Positions 24,009 to 36,955 of a stretch of DNA of 64,000 bases are shown here, in pieces; within the stretch, counting starts at the first letter, position 1; each line of letters opens with the position of its first letter. The notes beneath the pieces were generated by a model, which saw only the letters and a program-made list of their open reading frames with translations, did no database searches and was not told the DNA's origin. The translations under genes were made by a program, and so were the position numbers. The stretch spans positions 930,001-994,000 of the forward strand of contig JADNRZ010000015.1 of the NCBI GenBank assembly GCA_015501605.1, in the 5' to 3' direction. The DNA comes from Panaeolus papilionaceus. Lineage: Eukaryota; Basidiomycota; Agaricomycetes; Agaricales.

Positions 24009-27000
24009 ATGGCCGACTTGGCTCACCAAGAGGGAAACCTAGCCTACAGGAAAGGTGATTTGGAAAAGTAGGTCCTGATTTTCCCGCCACCGTGCAAGAT
24101 GAGTCTAAGCTATGTACGATAGAGCTGAGAAATCATATGCCTTGGTAAAGCCCTTAATTCTATGGAATTTAGCTTCATGTAAGGTACTGAAATCACTGTT
24201 TATAAGGCGAAGAAACTCGACGCGACTGAGCCCAAGTACGCGTCAAACCTTTCTGCCGTATACTTTGAGCAAGGTCGGTACAAGTTGTGCAGCGACGCTA
24301 TCATGGACGCATGGAAGGCACTACACAGCAAATACTCGCTCCAGGGGCAAGCTAGGACACCATCGGTGAACGATACTCTGGCAAGCAAGCTGGCTCTCAG
24401 GTTTCTCAAAGCGAAGTTCAACATGCTCGCTAACGGCTCCATGTCCTTTCATGATGGAACGGTGGCAACAAAGGGAGGTCAGGCTAGTGTTGAACAAGAT
24501 GTCCAATCTTTTTGCGATGCAGTAACGAAAGTCACGGATGGAGCACCTCAACAGGTCGAACTTCAGCAGACGTGGAAAGTATGGCTGAAAAAGAAGGCAG
24601 AGTGTGAAGCGCATTCTTCTGAGGAGTGCAAAGAAAGCATGGCGGCAGCTAGGAAGCGGCTCAGAAATTTACCTATTTATAGGTCGCGACTATTTGATGT
24701 TATTGAGTATGGCACGGTTCGTGTATTTTATCTGTTTGATTCTATACCTTGAGGGTAAAACTGACAACGCGCCCTTCGTTTTAGTTTTCGCATGACAAGC
24801 CGCAATCTCTGCTTGTTGAGGGGCCCCCTTCTACTCCTTCTACTGGTGATTCTGCGATGGGTGTGTTCACACTGATGAAAGAAAACTGGAAGAAAATCTC
24901 GTTACTGTTTGGTGGCTTTGGAGATGGTAGGTATGATCCATCTCATCGGACACCTGATCGTTAAAATGGGTTCCTGTGTCCACTGTTCCACAGGCCGTCA
25001 GATATACTCGACCATAATGCATTTTGCCCAAATGTGGAGGAACCTCGAGGAATTTCGACATCCCATAAAACCGAAACTTCACATGACGCTCTTTGAGATT
25101 CACCCTGCAGCGGTGTGCAGAGTCATGCTTATTTTTGCTTTGATTCGAAAGGGCATGCTGGCTCAAAACGCCACGAAGCGACTCGAGTTTGAAGCGACCA
25201 TATTTTATTTATGGAACACGATTCACGTACCTGATTACTGCGCACAAATGTAAGATTCTGTGCGTTTCGTTTTCTTTTTGATTGTACTAATTGGTTTCAG
25301 CGCCATGTCTATCTCTTCTGAGGTTATGGAAGAACTTACGGGGAGGTCTCCAAAACGACTCACAAAATTATGGACCGTCGATGAGGGAACTAAAACCAAA
25401 GTCTTACCCATTTTACGATATTGGTCGAAACCTCTACCTAAAAATATGGAGACCTTTTACGACGTCAACGGTCCCAACTTTATGGCCACTAGTGACCTTT
25501 TCAACCCTATGTTTCGAGAATCCGTCGATCGCACGAAGGCAACGTTTAAGGAAATCACCGACATTATAACGAAAATCCACGGAGGCGTGAATCGTCGACC
25601 AAAGGACCCATCTCTTCCACTTTATGATACCTTTAAAGGAGAAGACACTCTGTTTCAAACGCTGAGAATACTGCTTCCCCCAAAGGAATTCCTCGGGCGG
25701 CATCCTGCACTAGAGAAATTTGTCAAGTCTAAAGGCAAAACCGGAAAGGAAGCGGTAAAGGATGAGGTGATAAAATACTGGAAACCGAATCCGACAGTAT
25801 TTGTAAGATTCTGAGTCAATTTTGCAACATCAGCTAATTCACCTCGTACTCTCTAGGACAACTGTTCGACTGAACACCCTATCTACTCTTCCCCAAATGC
25901 ACTTGGGTACCCGCAGGTCTCCTTTGATGAAAGCCCTTCCAAAACGACGGCCGAATTTCTTTATTTCCTCTATAGTGTTCGGGATCCACCCAAGGTCGTT
26001 TACGACCAAACCTCGTTCGGCACACTACAGCAGTATTTTGACTGCCTTAGGGAATCCTTCGAGATACTCGATGGCTACAAAGATGCACTGACCTTGGAGT
26101 TTGTGTGTTCAGAATTATATGCTGGTCTGCCAAAACTCATCGCTGGTGATTTGGGTCCGAGACCATCTTCTTTCCCGTCGAAGTATATGAGGATGTGGCT
26201 GAGCAACACACCGTGCGTTTCCTTTAGATTCACTGTATTTTCGAATGACATAGCTGAAGATGGATAATAGTGATTATACTGGTGGAATCCTTAGCAATCT
26301 CATCTATTTAGTCCCCTACCTTGAGGACGCCAAACAGGCGATGATAATCTGGAATTGCATGAGTAACACGCCGTTGTTTCAGACGTTGAAAGATCTCAGC
26401 ATCCAGTGCGTACAGCCAGCCTTCTTCGCCGCTTGAATCCATTTAACCCTTGGATTTTATGGTAGCTACACATACCTTACGGCGTCAGGCATCCGTCGCT
26501 TTTTCAACTGCGTTCTCAGAGACGAAGACGAATCGGCGTTTGAGAAGTTCGGCCTGTCCATCCTCCCACACACCTCTCTTTATTCGAGCGAAACCTCAAA
26601 AAATGATCTTCACAATTACCTCTCGTCCATTCTACTCCGCGCTCTATGCTGTCCTAGGTTCAAGGCGGATCCCTACCGTGTAGACGAGCCAACTAATTTG
26701 ATCAGCTTCATCAAGCTTCTCGTCGCACTCGGCCAGACCTATAAGTGTCCCACACATTGGCTGGGCGACTTCGTTCAAAGCATGGTCAACGACCGGCTAT
26801 TTACGAAGGTCACGCTCTTTGATGGGATGCTCCCAATCAGGCAAGTTCCAGGGTCGAAGAAGGAGGATCGAAAACTGAACTTGGAGCCATACCAGCTTGA
26901 GCTCGAAAAGGTTGTTGTTGAAGGACAAGGCGCTTTCCCGTTCTTCGTCACTCTTCCAGAACGCTACGCCACGTCATACAAGTCCATCAAAACATACACG

Positions 27001-27450
27001 GCAAAGGTAGAGGCGAGGTTCAATTTGATGACTGAGTTCGACATCGGCCCTGTTTATACCACTGCCAATCTGCTCTTCTACAAAGCTGGAACGCGTCACA
27101 CCGCTTCGACACCCATTGATTTGCCTTCGCGTATTCCTGCGCTCATCGAGAGCAAGGATGGGATGGTTGATGGGGTGAAAGTACAGATTGTATCGGGGAT
27201 CGAGGAGATGAATTTCGAAACGAATAGGCTGGTTTGGAGGATGAGCGAGGGCTGGTATGAAAGAATGAAGGAGGAAGGGTGGAGTATGGTCGTCTGGGTT
27301 ACGAATGCAAGAAAGACAGGTTTGGTCTTCCATTTTACTGATGGTCAGATAACGAATGACGCTAATCCTATGTTTTTATTTTCATTTCTTTGTCTAGTTT
27401 CTGTACCCGTCAATGCGTCAGCCTGGCAAGAACTAATCGCCCACCCATAA
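24009..27450 (+). CDS. TPR/DUF4470-type protein, copy 2 (intact)
   Basis: Paralog of copy 1 in the same orientation. Start ATG at 24009, MADLAHQEGNLAYRKGDLEK, then the microexon AEKSYAL and AKKLDATEPKYASNLSAVYFEQGRY over successive exons. The charged linker reads FHDGTVATKGGQASVEQDVQ. The DUF4470-like core is ISLLFGGFGDGRQIYSTIM and LHMTLFEIHPAAVCRVMLIF. Later landmarks: ITKIHGGVNRRPKDPSLPLY, LLPPKEFLGRHPALEKF, LEFVCSELYAGLPKLIAGD, SYTYLTASGIRRFFNC, LGDFVQSMVNDRLFT, WRMSEGWYERMKEEGW. It ends VSVPVNASAWQELIAHP at 27450. The last intron (about 27320-27398) is in frame, so read-through would add only about 26 residues. I found no disabling change. The FRFGHD box seen in other copies is altered here to GTFSHD. 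Confidence 0.85.
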
Positions 27451-28009
27451 AAAATCGTGATCCGACCATTTAGCTGCGTTCTGTATCTCTTGAATGTAAC
27501 TATCAGCTGCATACGACCTTGAAGTGTATTTCTCTTATTGAAATGACCCAAAAGGTGAGGAGGCAACGGCGATATCGTTTTGGTGGAACCTCTGTGCGCA
27601 ATGACAGTGAGCTGAGAACACTCAATCGGAACTTCGCATGAGGCAGCTTTATGGTGACAGAAACAAACTGCACTTCATTCGTTTTCGTACCCTTCATTTA
27701 TCTTACGATGTTTTCGGGTGACCTAGGAATTTTATTTGTACGTCGCAGAGTTCAAAGCCACAAGGCTGAGCACGTACTCGTTTAAAGGCAGGATTAAATT
27801 TCAAAAATATCAATCAAGGTGCAATAGAGGCGATCGCTTCCTTCCCTGTTAAGCCAACTACAGGTGCCGACAGTGAGCATCAATAAAACAAAATAATTAA
27901 GGTCACCGTAATGCACCCCAGATATTGAAGGAAGACGAACATTAACATCAACTATACAAAAGCAAGTACGAGAGTCCGTAGGATTGCGTTTCAATACCTC
28001 TTGCATAAA
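27451..28009. other. Convergent intergenic region between copies 2 and 3
   Basis: 559 bp between the stop codons of the convergent copies 2 (+) and 3 (-). No gene recognised; 3' UTR sequence expected from both sides. Confidence 0.5.
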
Positions 28010-31000
28010 TTACGCAACTACTTCCTTCCATGCGAGCGCAACAACAGGAGCTGATACTGACAGAAAAAAAATATGAAAAACTGAGCTCCCTTGCCATCGA
28101 TTCACCCAACACACTCACCAGTCTGCCGTCGGTTTGTAACCCAGACAACCATGCTCCACCCCTCAGACTTCATTTTGTCATTCCATCTTTCGCTCATCTT
28201 CCACGAGACTCGGTTCCTTTCAAAGTCCATCTCTTCAACTGCTGATACGATTTGAACATGGATGCCGTTGAGCACGCCATCCTGACTTTCGATCAGCTCG
28301 GGGATTCGCGATGGCAATGCGAGGAGGGCTGAGGTCGTATGACTGAAACCGGCTTTGTAGAAAAGCAGATTTGCTGTTGGAGAGGTGACAGAAACCTCGT
28401 CAGGAAGGTTTACTATAGGTTCGACCCTCGCGGTGTAAGTTTTGATGGATTCGTGGCTTGAGGAGAATACGGCGGGGTAGGAAATAGAAAATGGCAGAGC
28501 GCCCTTCGTCAAAACGAGTATAGTCTCTATTTCGAGTTGATATGGCGCGAGGTTGATCTTTCGTTCTGCCGGCTTTGGTGCTGGCTTCCGTGTGATGGGG
28601 AGAGTTCCTTCGATTGGCGTCGTGACAGTCAAAAGACGGTCTTCAATTATACTTTGGACGAAGTCGCCCAGCCAGTGGGCAGGGCATGCAAAGTTGTGAA
28701 CGAGAGACTCCAGGAATCTGAAAAAGCTGACCAAGTTAGTCGGTTCATGCACTTGCGAGAGTCCGCTAATTGGGGCTCGGGGGCAGCAGAGGGCGCGGAG
28801 GAGAATGTAAGATATGTATTCATGCGTGTCCTTCTTGGAAACAACATTCGCGTACGCCAGCTCTGTTCGTGGAAGGATGGACATAACGAATTCATCAAAA
28901 GCATCCTTGTCTTCGTCATGCAGAATACAGTGGAAGAAACGACGAATTCCGATAGCCGTAAGATAGGTATAGCTATCGCGGACTTTTCAGAATATACAGC
29001 GCAGAAATTTAGCCAGTGCTGAACGTACTTTATGCTGATATCCCTCAAAGACGAGAAGGAGCCGGGATTCAGAAGACAGTTCCAAACCATCGCTGCGAAG
29101 GTTGTGTCCTCAAGATATGGAACGAGGTACACAAGGTTGCTAAGGATCCCCCCTGTGTAATCTCTGGGTGGATCGAGATGGACGTGAGTTCTAAATCTCG
29201 GCAAGGATAAAGAGAACATACGGCGTGTTACTAAGCCACATTCGCAGATACTTTGTCGGAAACGATGATGGTCTCGGCCCCAAATCACCAGCGACTAGCT
29301 TAGGTAGGCCAGTGTACAAGTCGTTGCACACAAACTCCAGGGTAAGAGCAGCATCGTGAGGGTCCAGCGTATCGAAGCATTTTTTAACTGAATCGAAGAG
29401 CTGACGTGTTGCTTCAAAAGCTGTCTGGTCCATCAATAACTCGTCAACCCCTCGAAAAATGTGTATGAAATTAAAAAATTCTCCAATTGAATATGAAGGG
29501 TCTTCGTCAAAGGAGACGCTTGGGTACCCTCCGTGGCTGTAAGCAGGATTCTCGGAAGTGTGGTTATCCTATAAGGACGTTCTGGTCAATGTCAACGTTA
29601 AGAGTCACGAATTGGACTAAAAACGCACGAAGAGCGTCGGGTTAGGCTTCCACTCCTTGATTATCTCCTCCACTAGGGCTTGCTTGCCCGTTCGACCATC
29701 AGACTTCACGTACTTCGAGAGTGCGGGGTGTCTGCTCAGAAATTGCTTCGGTGGAAGTAAAATCCTCGCATGTTGGAACAAGGCATCTTCTGCATCGAAG
29801 TTGTTGTACACCGGTAGAGCTGGGTCTTTTCGAGTCCCGCTCACGCGTCCATGTCCTTGGCGTATGGCGTGGACTAGGTCGCGGAACTGGTCATCTCTCT
29901 GGACCTTGCGGATGTGAGTTACCGAACCCATGGCGTTCAATCCCCCAAAGGTAGGACCATTGGCGTGGAAGAATCGTTCCATGTCTTTTGGCAATGGCTT
30001 TGACCAATATTCTAAGATCTTGAGGACCCTAAGTTTCGTCACCTCGTCGACAAACCATAGCTTCGTCAGCTGCTTGGGCGACTTTCCTTCAAGCTCTTTA
30101 ATGAGCTCTCCAGAAACAGCGATAACGCTACGAAATATCAAGCGTCAATAACATGATGACAAAATTCAAGGATATACGGGTACTTACTGGTTGGTGCAAT
30201 ATGCAGGTATATGGACCCCGCTGTAGACGTAGAACGCGGTTGCCTCGACCTCCAATCGATTAGTGGCATTATGAGTCAAGCCGCATTTTCTAATCAGTCC
30301 AAGGACGATCATGACTCGGGCGACTGCAGCGGGATGAATGTCGAAGAGTGTTAGATGAAGATGCGGCATTTCGAAATCCCTCCCCGTCCAATCGTACGCG
30401 CCGAGAGTCTTCCACATGTCGGCAAAATGAATCATAGTTGCATAGACATGGCGACCTGTACGTGTATAATAATTGCAGCGAGTTAACTTGACGGATTACC
30501 AGGAAATCTTTTGCACACTAACCATCTCCAGAGCCGCCGTAAACAAACGAAATCTTCTTGAACTTCTCTTTCAGAAGGGTAACCTCATTGACTGCGGTAT
30601 CGCCCTTAATTCCACGACTATCGAGAGTGAGGAATAGAGATTTTGGGATATCGTGCCCAAACTAGATAGCATGTCAATTTTCACTGGGGGCCACGTCAGA
30701 AAGGACGCACCCTGAAATACTGCATCGCATCATAGAGCGGTGGTCTAAAAATAGGTAGCTCTCTCAGCCGTTTCTCAGCATCTGCCCTTCCCTTCTTACA
30801 CTCCTCCGCTGTGTGCCCTTCACATTCCGCCTTCTTCCTAACCCACAACTCCCAGGTCTGCAAAAGTTCCGCATGTTGAGATCGTCCATCCTGAGCTTGC
30901 GTAACCGTCTCGCAGAACACTTGAATATCCTGCTCAATCCCGAGGTTGCTCTCTGTCGACTTCCTTTCTTTTTCTTTTTCTTGTCATGCAATGAAATAAG

Positions 31001-31438
31001 ACCAATTGCGAGCGAGTGAAATTTGGCTTTTAAAAATCGTAGAGCCAGTTTGGCAGCCAGTGCTTCGGTCAAGGGTGGCATGCTGGGGTGACCATCCACG
31101 GAGTATTTGGTACGCAAGGCGCGCCACGAGTTCATGATAGCATCGATGCATAAGACATATCGGCCCTGCTCATAGTAAACAGCAGAGAGGTTCGAAAAGT
31201 ATTTGGGCTCTGTTGGGTCAAGTTTAGATGCCTAACGAGCCCCTTCTATCAGAACCCTCAATGAGATACGGGAGAAAAACGATTCAAGGTACCAAAGAGT
31301 AGGACTTCTCAGCACTATCAAGGCGTGATTAGGCTGTTACCCTGCATTGATATGACGAGACGAGAATGGCTATTCGTACCCTTCAAGGTCTCCAATCTTG
31401 TATAAAGTATTTCCGTCTTGATATGCTGCGTCCGCCAT
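28010..31438 (-). CDS. TPR/DUF4470-type protein, copy 3 (inverted; one frameshift)
   Basis: Same family on the opposite strand. The ATG at 31438 gives MADAAYQDGNTLYKIGDLEG, then the microexon AEKSYSL and SKLDPTEPKYFSNLSAVYYEQGRY. The exon MNSWRALRTKYSVDG...LISLHDKKKKKK loses frame by one base in a purine run near 30955-30966. The next frame resumes with STESNLGIEQDIQVFCETV. Everything else is open: the DUF4470-like HLHLTLFDIHPAAVARVMIV, LPVYNNFDAEDALFQ, LLPPKQFLSRHPALSKYVK, YTYLTAIGIRRFFHC, LGDFVQSIIEDRLLT, SWKMSERWNDKMKSEGW. The final exon reads VSAPVVALAWKEVVA with its stop at 28010. One missing base in a homopolymer-rich linker could be a real lesion or a sequencing error. Confidence 0.75.
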
Positions 31439-31834
31439 GATTTCGGGGCTGATGAGAAAAAGGATGAGTGGAGGAATGAGAGTGGTAAAAAGGGAAGGAC
31501 AACAGTCGACTAATTAGTCGTTCGAATTGATGAAGCTGTCTATGTCACGAGATAGCGGTTCTGATCCGTCCCACACACCTTACCGGTGATACAACCACAC
31601 AGGCGACGACTCGGAGGCACTGATTGAGGAACGATGAGCTGGCAATTGTCTTGTAAAGCAAGGCAAGTGTCTTGATGAATGGAAGTGAAGCGGATAATTT
31701 AATAATTCATTGTTATCTTGGTAGTTCTACGATCGCTAACGCACTAGAACTCGACATTCGGTCCTAACTTAGCAGCTAGTTCAGCCAGTGTCGTGGGGTA
31801 AGCACTAAACCAACACTTACCTTGACTCCCTTAG
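31439..31834. other. Spacer between copy 3 and the F-box gene
   Basis: 396 bp. 5' flank of copy 3 and 3' flank of the F-box gene, both on the minus strand. No gene recognised. Confidence 0.5.
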
Positions 31835-33177
31835 TTATAGTTCATAAACAGCCATGCACGGCGTAACCACTAGTTGAATCACCATTGACTTGGACTTCAT
31901 CAAACCAGGTAATGCATCCCTCAAATGCTCCTTCGCTTTCTCCTCTTCTTCTCCATCACCCTCACGTAGTTCGCCAGCTTTAACAATATTCCAATTATCG
32001 TCCTGGAACTCCAAGACCAATCTCTTCAACCCTGGATATCCAGTCATAACAATCTCATCCAGCTTCGTCCACCCACTGGTAAGGTACGAGGCGAAAGGCC
32101 CATCAGCCAGGGATCGCGTTCCTCCCCATTCGAAGCTCAGTTGAATCGTTTCGACTGTCTGCGAGGGTTCAGGGAGCTCGAGGATTGTGGGTATGGCATG
32201 GGGGAGAGTGTGCGAATCGATATTGTAAAGCACCGAGTTGATCTTGATGATTTCGAGATTTCGGAGCGAGTGGAGTTGGAGGGTCGGAGGAAGTGGGCCT
32301 TCAGAAATCGAGTTAGCAGTTTTATTAAGAGCGACAACAACGGGATCTTACCCCATGAACGAATGACACTGCTGATTTCAAGCTCTTCAAGAGTGAACTG
32401 AGCATCTCCAAGGATACGTCGAGTTGTTTCAACGTCCCCGTCCTGATGAAGTGCCACCTTCAGTTTCTTAAGCTTCGAAAGAGAAGAGTATCGAGAAAAT
32501 GCCTCCATAGTGGAGGCTCCGTTTAGGATATCGAGGGACGTGACTTGAGATTGTGTGAACGGTTGGGTGGTATTGTAAAGATCGGTGCTGGGGTCTTCGG
32601 AAACGTATTTCAGATGCACATCGTTGAGGCTGCTGCACTTCGCAATCCAGCCCACCGGCATGCCTCTGATATTGCTGAGCTGAAGATGTGTGATGGAAGG
32701 ATTCAAACAGAGGTCCTGGATTACTTTGGACATCTCAGGGCTAAGGTACTTCCAGACGACGGTCCCAGTAAGATTCTGGAAGCTGAACGACAAGAGGCCG
32801 GTGAGCTGTGGAAGGACGACTGGCAGCTGGGTGTTGCGAAGAATCCAGGCGTGGCCATGGTAGTCAGGATACCCAACGAGGTGAGTCCTGATAACGAGGG
32901 AACGAACGAAGGTTGCGAGTGCAGGACTGGTCTCAAGAAGCTCGCAAAAAGTTGCAAGACGCTTCAGAGGTTTAGTGGCCATCCCATATCCCCATTCATC
33001 GTTTATTTGAATGCGCTCAAAGAGACGAGGACAGACCAGGGTGTTGAGGTACTTGCAGACGAGACCACAGGCTGAGAGAGATGCAAAGTCTTCCTTGCTG
33101 CCGTCCTTTGGGCAGACATGGTCAAGAATGAGGTCGGTGACTTCGCAGGGGATGTGGGTGAAAGCGGTGGTCAACAT
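31835..33177 (-). CDS. F-box protein with leucine-rich-repeat-like tail
   Basis: Probable substrate adaptor of an SCF-type ubiquitin ligase. Two exons, 33177-32352 and 32298-31835, give 429 residues. The N-terminus MLTTAFTHIPCEVTDLILDHV and the following LSACGLVCKYLNTLVCPRLF make an F-box-like start. The rest has irregular leucine-rich segments such as LTGLLSFSFQNLTG, ITHLQLSNIRGMP, LKKLKVALHQDGD and LEELEISSVIRSWG. The intron has GTAAGA and TTTCTGAAG borders and keeps frame into GPLPPTLQLHSLRNLEIIK. A longer start at 33213 is possible. Substrate unknown. It is related in layout, including a shared L-K-K-L-x-V-A-L motif, to the F-box gene at 57058-58410, and both sit inside the TPR/DUF4470 region. 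Confidence 0.75.
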
Positions 33178-33617
33178 AGTGGGGTGTGATCGTTCAAGAG
33201 GGATGCAGGACACGAACAGGGTAGAAAATTATCATGCCATTTTAAACATCGGGCCTCGTTGTGGAAGGAATCAAAAAGTTATAACCCGAGCACGACCCTG
33301 GAAGGAAAGATGGGGAACGTCCCGGCCAGGGGAGTGGGTTTTTACCGTAAGCATGCTTTTGACCGACTGGGCATGCATCGTGGCTTGACAAGTGGACCCT
33401 AGAACGAAATTGATATCTCAAAGCAAGAGACACAGTAAACTCGCCGGTTCCCATCGCTTTTAGAATCCATTGAAACTAGATAAGCAGATTCAGGCAAGGG
33501 TTACGAGATGATGGGTCATGGTATATTTCATCTATAGAAAAATTTTGTTGGTACTAATTCCCGTGCGGCCGTAAGGTTAGGCAAATGCTGAACGGGGTAT
33601 AACAATTCATGCTCACC
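33178..33617. other. Spacer between F-box gene and TSR2
   Basis: 440 bp with no supported gene. Confidence 0.5.
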
Positions 33618-34193
33618 TTATTTACGGGTTTTTCCTTTTACTAGTGTGAAACCGTCTTCATCTACCTCTGGTTCTTCCCGTTCTCGTCGTGATGCACTTC
33701 TATCAATAAGTTGTGGCGCCTCTTCCCCATCTTCACCGTCCTCCGGCATCCCATCATCATCCTCCCAATCATCTTCATCACCTTCGTCATCACTGGCAAC
33801 TTGCTCTTGTGCGTTCGCCTTCTTCCCTTTTGTTTTCTCAGCTAGCTCCTCGAATTTTGTGACGAGTGCGGCGTTTCCGGCTTTGGTTTCTTCCCAGAGC
33901 TTGATGATATCTTTGGCGACACTTTCAGCACTGCCGTCCTCTACAACTGTTTCAAATTCATCAGCCATGACTTGAAGCAGTAGTTCTTCAACGTAAATGT
34001 CGTCGGGTGTCGGGTTTTGCTGTTCAAAGCTGTCGACTATTTCCGAGGCTAGGAACGTGCGCTTCTCAGTGCCGTTTGCGCCACCCCATCCCTCTTGGAC
34101 TGCGATCCGTAGCGTTGACCAGATAGTCAGTCTAGCAATAACTCCACGAGCAAATTGGACGAGCGTTGGTTCAGGAGCAGCAGGGTTTTCCAT
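33618..34193 (-). CDS. TSR2: Pre-rRNA-processing protein TSR2
   Basis: Tsr2 is the chaperone that escorts ribosomal protein eS26 to the pre-40S particle and is needed for 20S pre-rRNA processing. The protein is 191 residues from one uninterrupted exon. The N-terminal half is helical (TLVQFARGVIARLTIWSTLRIAVQEG) and has the family's WGG signature in GWGGANG. The middle, DIYVEELLLQVMADEFETVVEDGSA, matches the conserved acidic helix region. The C-terminus is a long acidic low-complexity tail, then VDEDGFTLVKGKTRK, the usual Tsr2-type ending. Length and motif order fit the family. It is divergently arranged with RVB1. Confidence 0.9.
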   Translation of the reverse strand: MENPAAPEPTLVQFARGVIARLTIWSTLRIAVQEGWGGANGTEKRTFLASEIVDSFEQQNPTPDDIYVEELLLQVMADEFETVVEDGSAESVAKDIIKLWEETKAGNAALVTKFEELAEKTKGKKANAQEQVASDDEGDEDDWEDDDGMPEDGEDGEEAPQLIDRSASRREREEPEVDEDGFTLVKGKTRK

Positions 34194-34929
34194 TGTGTGA
34201 TAATATAAAGCGGTGTGGAGAAGAAATTAAAGACTGGATTTTCAAATTGTAGCCCTGTCAGGTTATCGTCTTTGTTTGATCATAAAGCCAGGAGCTTTAG
34301 ATCCAAACAAAGCTCGCCTTCTATGGCTTCATGGCTTCGTGAGTTGAGAAAGCGGCGTCGACAGACTTCTAGATTCCATCCTCAGTCTAAGTATTGTACC
34401 ATTTTAAGTATTCAACTCTTTTGAGCCATAGACTTTGGTTCTCGTTCTTGATTTTTTCGGATTACTTGGAGATCACAGGCAAGCAGACACTGTTGACAAT
34501 TCATTTAATGACGACGGTCTTGTAATTCCAGGTTCTAGTCCATTGAAAAAGCCAAAGGGCCAATAGACACAACACCAATTACGTTTTTCTAAATTTAATA
34601 TTACTACATAGGACAGAGCGGAGATTAACTCAAAAGGTCCCTATTGTGTTGACAAACGATATACCGATAACAGCACACCTGACAGATCTTGCATAGAGCA
34701 TTGAAAGGAGTGTCAAGCACATTCTACTGGTATAACCTTGAATTAAGCTATGAGGTTCAAAGGCAATGCGACACTCCAGAGACCACTCTCGAAGCAGGAG
34801 CGACGCGAACCCTCGTGAGATAGGGGTACATATCCCGTGACCTAAACACGCTACACGTGCAGCTGTGACTCCCACTGGGCGAGCGTGACCTAGTGGAAGC
34901 CATTCCGAATCTCTTCGACGCCGACGACG
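34194..34929. other. Divergent promoter region of TSR2 and RVB1
   Basis: 736 bp between divergent ribosome-biogenesis and chromatin genes. Only short spurious frames seen. It should carry both promoters. Confidence 0.5.

Positions 34930-36955
<2,026 letters not shown>

Noticed and set aside
24200..24614. Minus-strand frames within TPR/DUF4470 copy 2
   Set aside because: Antisense to well-conserved exons; no independent motif.
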